From NCBI GenBank assembly GCA_001803645.1, contig MHDW01000181.1:1130-15054 (forward strand): 13,925 nt of DNA. Reading direction: 5' to 3'. Made by a program: the position numbers and the translations under genes. Each line of letters begins with the position of its first letter. Within the stretch, counting starts at the first letter, position 1. Positions 8,644 to 13,925 of this stretch are shown here, one piece after another. Source of the stretch: Nitrospirae bacterium GWC2_42_7. Lineage in GTDB: Bacteria > Nitrospirota > Thermodesulfovibrionia > Thermodesulfovibrionales > UBA6898. The notes beneath the pieces are model-generated. The model made no database searches and was not told where the DNA came from. It was given only the letters and a program-made list of their open reading frames with translations.

Positions 8644-8672
8644 TTGCTTTTTAAGTTTCTGAGTATTATAAT
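8644..8672 (+). promoter_or_regulatory. Sigma70-like promoter candidate upstream of the methyltransferase-kinase gene
   Basis: TTGCTT (8644-8649) is followed after 17 nt by a perfect TATAAT (8667-8672). The -35 is weak (three of six). Transcription from here would give a leader of about 340 nt before the methyltransferase-kinase ATG, containing two hairpins and a possible small ORF. The flanking bases match the motif at 7645-7674 (TTTTGCTTTTT, CTGAG, TTATA). Confidence 0.4.
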
Positions 8673-8771
8673 AATTACATTGAAATCTGTTTGATAATAT
8701 AAAAACCCATCAAATCTTTATACAGCTATTCTCTCTCAAAGTATATTATCAAGCCTGATTTTATTATGAAA

Positions 8772-8805
8772 TCCAGCTTTGCTGGACTAATCCGGTTTTA
8801 ACCGG
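8772..8805 (+). promoter_or_regulatory. Two tandem stem-loops in the leader before the methyltransferase-kinase gene
   Basis: TCCAGC-TTT-GCTGGA (8772-8786) is a perfect 6-bp stem with a 3-nt loop. Five bases later CCGGT-TTTA-ACCGG (8792-8805) forms a second compact stem. Neither is followed by a U-tract. They precede the AAAGGA and ATG of the small ORF by about 30 nt, so they could affect translation or RNA stability. I do not recognise them as a known riboswitch. Elsewhere in the 8592-9023 gap I see only the hairpin at 8600, the promoter candidate and the small ORF. Confidence 0.35.
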
Positions 8806-8839
8806 TCTATTTTAGGTGGAGACAGTCAGAAAGGATAAA

Positions 8840-8986
8840 ATGTTTGATGTAGAAGCAATGCGGTTTTTTGTATTCCCTCCGTTAAAATTCTTCAGGGATA
8901 TAAAGAGGATCAAGTTTTCCCTGAATTGCGGCACAGTTTTATATCATTATTTCCCCTTTTCTTTGACCATCTGCCTGAGATACTAA
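8840..8986 (+). CDS. Possible small ORF of 48 codons, unknown
   Basis: An ATG at 8840 preceded by AAAGGA (6 nt spacing) opens a frame of 48 codons ending in TAA at 8984-8986, 37 nt before the methyltransferase-kinase start. The predicted peptide is basic and aromatic-rich, with nine Phe, for example MRFFVFPPLKFF near its start and YHYFPFSL near its end. No family is recognised. It could be a leader peptide, a small membrane-associated protein, the remnant of a lost gene, or chance. The good ribosome binding site and operon-like spacing are the only positive evidence. Confidence 0.3.
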   Translation: MFDVEAMRFFVFPPLKFFRDIKRIKFSLNCGTVLYHYFPFSLTICLRY

Positions 8987-9023
8987 GAGTTTTCTCGTAA
9001 AAACAAGCAGAAAAGAGGGAAAT

Positions 9024-10280
9024 ATGATTGTATTTAATATAACCTGGAGTGAGGAACGGGTCAGAGAATTCCTGCAGAAAGAAAACCTTTCATATCAAAA
9101 TATTGAAATGCCCTACGGTTTGTCCACCGGGGGCGATGACCGGTCATCAACATGCAAAAAAATCCTTCCGGATGATCTGACCGGAAAGACCGTGCTGGAT
9201 ATTGGATGCAAGTTCGGCTATTTTTGTATTGAAGCCATTAAGCGCGGGGCCAGGAAGGTTGTCGGCATCGACTTTGATCCTGAGAACATCCGGAAGGCCA
9301 GGATGATAGCTGACTGCCTGGGTATGCCTATAACCTATGAACTTTTTGATATTGAGACAGACCGCATTCAGGAAAAATACGACTATGTGCTCTGCCTGAA
9401 TGTTCTGCACCACCTTAAAGATCCTATTGCAGTGCTGGACAGGCTGATCGAAGCGACTTATGAGAATCTTATACTTGAAGTTGCATCGCTGGGACCGCGG
9501 GACAGGAAGAGACTGAAGATTTCACTCTTTACCAGCATGCTGCTTAAACATCTCCCGGTACTTTTCATTTCAGGAAATGGTAGATCGAGTCAGTTCAGGG
9601 ACCACAAATTTTTTATAACGCAATCTGCGATCAGAAGGCTGTTGATGAACCACCAGAATATGTTCGCCAGTGTCAATATTGAACCTACTGAATTCAAAGA
9701 CCGTTTTATTGCTATAGCTGCCAAACGCAGGATAGGCAAGTTGCTGGTGGTTGCAGGACCGATTGCATGCGGCAAGACTACTCTCATTCGCAAGTTGCAG
9801 AACAATGAACTGCCGGAAGTTGCCGGCTGTTTGAATGTTGACGATTTTTCCTCATGGAGGACCGTAAATGCAAGGCGTTTTGATGAATTGACCGATCCTG
9901 TGATTGACAAATTGATACTGTATTATGATATCAAGCGGCCTTTCTTTAAAAATACTAAGGTCTATGAACGTGATGTTGCTCTTGATATCCTGAAAAATGC
10001 TGCTGCTGTATCTTTTCTGACACTATGGACACCCCCTGATATCCTGATAGAACAACTGGACAAAAAAGAACAGGACAAATCACGGGATGGACGATCAACA
10101 GGCAAAAAATATCAAAAACTTCGCAAGGCATATCAGGACTTCGAAAAGATCCGTACAATCTACAGCGACTGGATCGAGTTCTGCCAGAAGCAATCTGCAA
10201 AACACATAGTTGTCTCTGTTACAGACGGGGTCAGAATCTCTACTGATGAGAACTGGAAACAACTGGTTATGGAACAATAA
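9024..10280 (+). CDS. Fusion of class I SAM methyltransferase and P-loop kinase-like domain
   Basis: This 418-residue protein has two clear halves. Residues about 1-235 are a class I methyltransferase: motif I VLDIGCKFGYF (residues 57-67), an acidic post-I VVGIDFDPENI near 80, and a motif-IV-like LNVLHHLKDP near 125-135. The opening part (DDLTGKTVLDIGC) resembles CmoB/DUF1698-type methyltransferases. Residues about 238-418 begin with a Walker A loop GPIACGKT (245-252), then NVDDFSSW (Asp273-Asp274), a hydrophobic strand and PPDILIEQL, and a basic helical lid-like region. This resembles small-molecule P-loop kinases, but I cannot name the substrate. The start is supported by GAGGG at 9014-9018. 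The neighbours are glycosyltransferases, so phosphorylation and methylation of a glycan or lipid carrier is plausible. A paired kinase/methyltransferase is known in WbdD, the O-antigen chain terminator, but with a protein-kinase-like fold, so only the logic would be shared. Confidence 0.9.
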   Translation: MIVFNITWSEERVREFLQKENLSYQNIEMPYGLSTGGDDRSSTCKKILPDDLTGKTVLDIGCKFGYFCIEAIKRGARKVVGIDFDPENIRKARMIADCLGMPITYELFDIETDRIQEKYDYVLCLNVLHHLKDPIAVLDRLIEATYENLILEVASLGPRDRKRLKISLFTSMLLKHLPVLFISGNGRSSQFRDHKFFITQSAIRRLLMNHQNMFASVNIEPTEFKDRFIAIAAKRRIGKLLVVAGPIACGKTTLIRKLQNNELPEVAGCLNVDDFSSWRTVNARRFDELTDPVIDKLILYYDIKRPFFKNTKVYERDVALDILKNAAAVSFLTLWTPPDILIEQLDKKEQDKSRDGRSTGKKYQKLRKAYQDFEKIRTIYSDWIEFCQKQSAKHIVVSVTDGVRISTDENWKQLVMEQ

Positions 10281-10473
10281 CCGGAGAAACAATTTGCTGC
10301 AGTGTAGATCAGGGAAATCAAAAAGACAGTTGCAGAAAATACCCATTTTTCTCATGGTCCTGCGCCATCGGTGTCGTTAAGGCCAAATTAATTAATAACT
10401 TCAGTGAAGAACCTTTTTGCCGGGTGTTGAATCATAAGGCATGAAAAAATCCATTTACTTAAGATAATATATA

Positions 10474-11694
10474 GTGAAATTTGAATGCCTTACAAAGAAT
10501 TTGCGGCCGGCTGCAAGTCTGTCGTCAACAACTGATGAAATGACCAGTTCAGAAAAAGATAACCAGGAACCTGAAAAAAAGATATTCAATGTCCTCCATG
10601 TGGTGAGCAGACTGCCTCTCGGCGGGGTCGAAAATATGCTCATGAAGGTTGTTAGAGGCTATGACAGAGACCGTTTCAATCCCATTATCTGCTGCATGAA
10701 AGAGGGCGGAGAGGTTGCTGACTCATTGAAACAGTCAGGCTTCAGGGTCGAAATACTGGACAAAATGCAGGGGCATGGTTTTGACTGGCGGACTGTAATT
10801 GCACTCTATAAATTCATTAAGAATGAAAATATCCATATTCTCAGAACCCACCAGTATCACGCAAACCTGTATGGGCGTATAGCAGGTCTGCTTGCAGGTG
10901 TTCCGGTAATTATCCCTTCCTTCCACAGCCGTTATGTTTCTCCGGCAGAGCCCAAAATGCACAGGAGGCTGTTAAACTCCATGCTGGGTCATTTCAGCGA
11001 CGCGCTTGTTGCAGTGTCCCCTGCTGTTTACTCTGACATTATAAAGTATGACAAGGTGGACTCCTCTAAAATAAAAGTGATCTACAATGGCGTGAAAATA
11101 AGCGACTTCAGCCCGGATGTTCCTAAAGCAGAAAACAGAAAAAAATTAAACCTTCCTGAAGACGTTTTTATTATAGGCTCAGTCGGAAGGCTTAAGGAAG
11201 AAAAAGGGCATAAGTTCCTGATAGAGGCTGCCTCGCGGCTTGAGAATGTCTGTGTTGCTCTGGCCGGTGACGGCCCGTTAATGGATGAGCTTAAAGCCCT
11301 TGCAGATAAATTCAGAGTGAAATGTATATTCATGGGCATGATGCCACCTGAGAAAATACCTGTTTTTTTAAAGTCCCTGGATGTTTTTTGTTTTCCTTCA
11401 TTATGGGAAGGTTTTCCCACAGCGCTTATAGAGGCCATGGCTGCCGGACTGCCTGTTGTTGCAACAGATATTCCTTCTAACAGGGAGATCGCAGATGATG
11501 CAGGAATTCTGGTTGCGGCTTCGCGAAAAGAAGATCTTGCAGGACCATTGAAAATGCTGTTTGAAGACAGACTGCTGAGGGATGAAATGGGCAGAAGGGC
11601 CAAAGAAAAGATACAAAAATTCTCCATAGAGAATACTGTCAAAACATATCAGGATCTCTTCAATGAGATTTTAAGAAAAAAAGGAATGCTCTGA
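10474..11694 (+). CDS. GT4-family glycosyltransferase (GT-B fold)
   Basis: The 406-residue product is a retaining GT-B glycosyltransferase that would transfer a sugar from a nucleotide donor to a lipid-linked or surface glycan in the cytoplasm. The acceptor-side domain has FNVLHVVSRLPLGGVENMLM near the start. The donor-side domain has FIIGSVGRLKEEKGHKFLIEA, ALAGDGPLMDELKAL, and the E-x7-E signature WEGFPTALIEAMAAG (Glu312 and Glu320), followed by LPVVATDIPSNREI. The GTG at 10474 lacks a good ribosome binding site. The ATG at 10540 would remove 22 weakly conserved residues and is an equally likely start. The 193-nt gap before it shows no clear terminator or promoter. The stop codon overlaps the next gene's start by one base (TGATG), indicating translational coupling. 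Donor and acceptor sugars cannot be read from the sequence. Confidence 0.9.
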   Translation: MKFECLTKNLRPAASLSSTTDEMTSSEKDNQEPEKKIFNVLHVVSRLPLGGVENMLMKVVRGYDRDRFNPIICCMKEGGEVADSLKQSGFRVEILDKMQGHGFDWRTVIALYKFIKNENIHILRTHQYHANLYGRIAGLLAGVPVIIPSFHSRYVSPAEPKMHRRLLNSMLGHFSDALVAVSPAVYSDIIKYDKVDSSKIKVIYNGVKISDFSPDVPKAENRKKLNLPEDVFIIGSVGRLKEEKGHKFLIEAASRLENVCVALAGDGPLMDELKALADKFRVKCIFMGMMPPEKIPVFLKSLDVFCFPSLWEGFPTALIEAMAAGLPVVATDIPSNREIADDAGILVAASRKEDLAGPLKMLFEDRLLRDEMGRRAKEKIQKFSIENTVKTYQDLFNEILRKKGML

Positions 11695-12677
11695 TGCAAT
11701 ACAACATCCTTCTTGTGACCTCATTCAGCAAGCCGTGGGACAACGGCTGGTACTACCAGAAAGGGTTCGAGAAAAATGGTTGTAGAGTGGTCTCATTAGA
11801 TGCAGCTTCATTGGCGAATTCTGTTGATGCGGTTTATAAAATAACAAAAGAACTCAAGCCTGATTTTATATTGCATACCAAGGATGAACTGCCGGCTGAG
11901 ATATTTCAGGACCTCAGGAAATTCACAAAAGTTATACAATGGCATCCTGACCCGGTCATCCAGGATTGGCTGCCCCCTTTTGTGAAGGCTTCAGATATTT
12001 TTTTTACTATGTCCGAAGGTCTGGTAGATGAGTTCAGGAATATCAACCCGAACAGCTTCTGGCTTACCCAGGCATTTGAACCCTCATTTTTTGAAATAAA
12101 GGAAATTACTCAAAAGGACCTGAAGACTTTTTCGTCAGATATAGCTTTTGCCGGCAATCTCGGTTCAATGATGCAGTATCTTGACCGGAGAAAATCCCTT
12201 AAGCTTATTATTGAGAATGGATTTGACTTCAGGTGGTGGGGTCCTAAGATCCCGAGGAAATTTTCAACACTCCCTTTGATGCTCGGTAACCTCGGCAGGG
12301 CTTACGGCGGCCAGTTCATCTGGGGGGAAAGCTATGCAAAAGTTGCAAAACTGTCAAAGATCTTTCTTGCCTTTGACTCTATGCCTCATTTAAGAAAATC
12401 AATGAGCGCAAGAATGTACACTGCTGTTGGATGTGGTGCATTTTATATGTGCCGGCATATAAACGGTATAGAAGAGGTGTTTGAACCTGACAAGGAGATA
12501 GTTACGTTCAATTCAGACGCTGAGATGATAGACAAGATAAGGTTCTTTCTCCCGAAAGAAGATATAAGAAAGAAGATCGCAGAGGCCGGAAGGGTCAGAA
12601 TACTGAAAGACCATACATATGAAGTCAGGACCAGAGAGATGTTGAATATAATCAGAAAGGTATTTTCATTAGCCTGA
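11694..12677 (+). CDS. CgeB-like glycosyltransferase family 1 protein
   Basis: This 327-residue protein resembles the CgeB-like glycosyltransferase group. The N-terminal half holds VIQWHPDPVIQDWLPPFVKAS and an FFTMSEGLVDEF strand-helix. The second half has SDIAFAGNLGSMMQYLDRRK, FRWWGPKIP, and a C-terminal stretch SARMYTAVGCGAFYM, GIEEVFEPDKEIVTF and RILKDHTYEVRTREML that is typical of the donor-binding domain. It starts at ATG 11694 inside the preceding stop codon, with AAGGA 9 nt upstream, so the two transferases are surely co-translated. The product probably extends or caps the same glycan. The acceptor and sugar are unknown. Hairpin-forming repeats begin 3 nt after its stop codon and may end or stabilise the transcript. 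Confidence 0.88.
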   Translation: MQYNILLVTSFSKPWDNGWYYQKGFEKNGCRVVSLDAASLANSVDAVYKITKELKPDFILHTKDELPAEIFQDLRKFTKVIQWHPDPVIQDWLPPFVKASDIFFTMSEGLVDEFRNINPNSFWLTQAFEPSFFEIKEITQKDLKTFSSDIAFAGNLGSMMQYLDRRKSLKLIIENGFDFRWWGPKIPRKFSTLPLMLGNLGRAYGGQFIWGESYAKVAKLSKIFLAFDSMPHLRKSMSARMYTAVGCGAFYMCRHINGIEEVFEPDKEIVTFNSDAEMIDKIRFFLPKEDIRKKIAEAGRVRILKDHTYEVRTREMLNIIRKVFSLA

Positions 12678-12680
12678 TTA

Positions 12681-12739
12681 TTCCCTATAGTTCCCTCCCC
12701 CTTGAGGGGGTGGAGATTTTGGACACCCACTGTCTCTGC
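12681..12739. repeat. Intergenic direct repeat, short copy with hairpin
   Basis: This starts with TTCCCTATAGTTCCCTCCCC and ends with a stretch matching the copy at 12748-12831. It contains CCCCC-TTGA-GGGGG, a 5-bp hairpin. It lacks about 24 nt of G-rich sequence present in the longer copy, as if an internal deletion or insertion separates the two. No coding potential is evident. Confidence 0.75.
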
Positions 12740-12747
12740 TATGAGGT

Positions 12748-12831
12748 TTCCCTATAGTTCCCTCCCCCTTGACGGGGGAGGGTGAGGGAGGGGGTGATGA
12801 GGGGAGATTTTGGATACCCCGCTGTCCCTGC
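12748..12831. repeat. Intergenic direct repeat, long copy with strong G/C hairpin
   Basis: The first 25 nt are identical to the start of the copy at 12681. The core CCCTCCCCC-TTGAC-GGGGGAGGG is a 9-bp stem, followed by further G-runs and then AGATTTTGGATACCC, matching the short copy with one change. Such G/C hairpins are common between genes in many uncultured bacteria. The run of G tracts could also form a quadruplex on this strand. Confidence 0.78.
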
Positions 12832-13103
12832 CGGCAGGCAGGCCCGGCCTTAGAGACAGATTTCTCAGATACAAACAAAAATTCCTTGAAATCCATAGTT
12901 CACTGGGATTTATAATCTTCTGGTTTCTGACCCCGCTGTTTTATCTGAAATTTTTTGTCTTATACATTCAAGCAATTTTATTTGCATCTGAGAAATCTGT
13001 AAATTATGCTGTGTCCGATAAATTTATGAATAATGTTGGCAAAAACAAAAAACTGCCGTTTATTCCTTTACCGCAGTTGACATTTGAAATAATCCTTAAG
13101 TAA
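12810..13103 (+). CDS. Possible small membrane protein ORF overlapping repeats, doubtful
   Basis: An open frame of 97 codons starts at TTG 12810, inside the long repeat copy, and ends with TAA 15 nt before the sulfotransferase start. Its beginning (LPAGRPG) is repeat sequence, and codons from about 12853 on look more gene-like. The middle has one hydrophobic, possibly membrane-spanning stretch (about residues 31-58, FWFLTPLFYLKFFVLY), and the tail is basic. The inverted repeat lies within it. I recognise no family. It could be a real small gene whose start was altered by repeat insertion, a gene fragment, or chance. It and the repeats account for the 440-nt gap between the CgeB-like gene and the sulfotransferase. 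Confidence 0.25.
   Translation: MDTPLSLPAGRPGLRDRFLRYKQKFLEIHSSLGFIIFWFLTPLFYLKFFVLYIQAILFASEKSVNYAVSDKFMNNVGKNKKLPFIPLPQLTFEIILK
12827..12838. repeat. Short perfect palindrome CCTGCCGGCAGG
   Basis: This 12-nt perfect palindrome sits at the end of the long repeat copy and is followed by CAGG. It is probably part of a dispersed genomic repeat family; that is an impression and is not shown by this window. Confidence 0.6.
12856..13000. repeat. Imperfect long inverted repeat (arms about 35 nt)
   Basis: The arm at 12856-12890 and the reverse complement of 12967-13000 share ACAGATTTCTCAGAT, CAAA, AAAATT and CTTGAA in order. There are about four differences in 35 positions (including one gap), with about 76 nt between the arms. 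The span could fold into a long hairpin, or it could be an inverted duplication or MITE-like remnant. The arms encode similar peptides (LFVSEKSV on the minus strand, LFASEKSV on the plus strand) as a direct result of the inversion. Confidence 0.6.
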
Positions 13104-13117
13104 ACTCAAGCTCAAAT

Positions 13118-13924
13118 ATGAATGACCAGAAAGACCTGTTAAACCATCCTGTTTTTATTGTTTCTACCGGGCGCTGCGGTTCAACAATGCTATCGAGGCT
13201 TCTTGCGATACATCCGTCCCTTTTTGTCTTTAACCAGTATCCTTCCCTAAGAACAGAGGCTTTTGTTAACTGGTCGGCTCCAGGGAAAAGAAAATTGATA
13301 GAGAAAAGGCTCCGGAAAAAGAGAGACGAACTGATAAATACTGTCAGGAGAAACCGGTTCATTTATGTTGAGAACTCCACCTCTGCTGCTTTCTTTATGG
13401 ACGAACTCTATAGGCTCTTTGATGCAAAATTTATCTATATATTTCGTGACGGCAGGGATTTCCTGAGGAGCGGCATGTCGCGCGACTGGTATAAACCGGA
13501 ATCCCTGGTGAACCGCATAAAGGCATGGATAAGGAGGAGATTCCTGATAGAGACAGGCAGGGACACTTCAGACACTCTACTGATACCGCCTGCAGAATAC
13601 AGCACAAGGTTCGAGAAGATAGCCTGGCGCTGGGCTGAGGTGAACAGGATAATACTCGACCGTCTTTCATTCCTCCCTGATGACCGGAAATTGACGGTCA
13701 GGCTGGAGGAGCTCAACAGGGAGAGTCTTACTGCCATACATAATTTTCTGGGAGTTAATGCGGATGATGCCTTGATAAATGAGATGCTCGGCATTGCGAA
13801 TACCAGACCTAATAAAACACAGAAATATGAGTTCCCTCCTTATAATGAATGGTCTGAGAGTGAAATGCAGAGGTTTAAAGAGATCGCCGGCGATATGATG
13901 AAGAGGCTGGGCTACAGCATTTAG
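13118..13924 (+). CDS. PAPS-dependent sulfotransferase family protein
   Basis: The 268-residue product carries both PAPS-binding signatures of the sulfotransferase superfamily. The 5'-phosphosulfate loop is FIVSTGRCGSTML (residues 13-25). The 3'-phosphate motif is FRDGRDFLRSGMS, with Arg110, Arg113 and Ser121 in the expected region. The family moves a sulfuryl group from PAPS to a hydroxyl or amine of sugars, lipids or proteins. Length is close to that of bacterial carbohydrate-type members. The C-terminal part (KLTVRLEELNRESLTAIHNFLGV) matches the usual end of such enzymes. There is no strong ribosome binding site before ATG 13118. It lies beyond two glycosyltransferases, so sulfation of the same glycan is likely, but the acceptor is unknown. 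The stop codon is at 13922-13924, so the gene is complete. Confidence 0.92.
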   Translation: MNDQKDLLNHPVFIVSTGRCGSTMLSRLLAIHPSLFVFNQYPSLRTEAFVNWSAPGKRKLIEKRLRKKRDELINTVRRNRFIYVENSTSAAFFMDELYRLFDAKFIYIFRDGRDFLRSGMSRDWYKPESLVNRIKAWIRRRFLIETGRDTSDTLLIPPAEYSTRFEKIAWRWAEVNRIILDRLSFLPDDRKLTVRLEELNRESLTAIHNFLGVNADDALINEMLGIANTRPNKTQKYEFPPYNEWSESEMQRFKEIAGDMMKRLGYSI

Positions 13925-13925
13925 C

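Noticed and set aside
10281..10473. Possible promoter or terminator in the gap before the GT4 gene
   Set aside because: AT-rich stretches such as GATAATATAT occur, but none has a matching -35 at proper distance, and no hairpin with a T-run is present.
11082..11642. Long open frame on the minus strand (186 codons)
   Set aside because: It lies fully inside the GT4 gene, whose motifs are unmistakable in the other frame, and its own translation shows no recognisable domain.
12678..12896. Minus-strand frame through the G/C repeats encoding Pro- and Gly-rich sequence
   Set aside because: Its sequence is explained by the repeats themselves, and it has no plausible start signal or domain.

Overview
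The window comes from a Gram-negative bacterium. Two gene products have lipoprotein signal peptides with a lipobox, one gene is related to the lipopolysaccharide kinases, and a large secreted protease has a Sec signal peptide. Base composition is moderate, and the left half (RHS protein, protease) is more AT-rich than the right half. G/C-rich intergenic hairpin repeats, plus the mix of RHS, subtilase/FG-GAP and glycan genes, recall uncultured Nitrospirota or Desulfobacterota-like lineages. That placement is an impression and not something the sequence proves. All convincing genes are on the + strand.

Left part (1-7589), secreted and surface proteins. It opens inside an RHS/YD-repeat protein. 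The RHS core ends near 1354 and is followed by a variable C-terminal region of about 280 residues: a glycine/alanine-rich membrane-like stretch and then a terminal domain. A small lipoprotein starts just downstream and is a candidate immunity protein. Next come a second, larger lipoprotein and a protein of about 1400 residues. The latter has a signal peptide, prodomain, intact subtilisin-type catalytic domain, seven FG-GAP-like repeats, three cysteine-containing InlB-B-like repeats and two fn3-like C-terminal modules.

Right part (7590-13925), glycan or envelope modification. The genes are, in order: a LPS-kinase-like protein that appears to lack the catalytic HxD residues; a leader region with tandem hairpins and a possible 48-codon ORF; a fusion of a SAM methyltransferase with a P-loop kinase-like domain; a GT4 glycosyltransferase overlapping by one base with a CgeB-like glycosyltransferase; a repeat-rich gap; and a PAPS-type sulfotransferase. 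Together they suggest synthesis and decoration (phosphorylation, methylation, sulfation) of a surface glycan. The methyltransferase-kinase fusion recalls the logic of WbdD-type chain terminators, although its kinase fold is different.

No rRNA, tRNA, CRISPR array, transposase or integrase was recognised. The most notable items are the RHS C-terminus/lipoprotein pair, the methyltransferase-P-loop fusion, the degenerate kinase, a pair of similar promoter-like motifs at about 7645 and 8644, and the direct and inverted repeats between 12681 and 13000.
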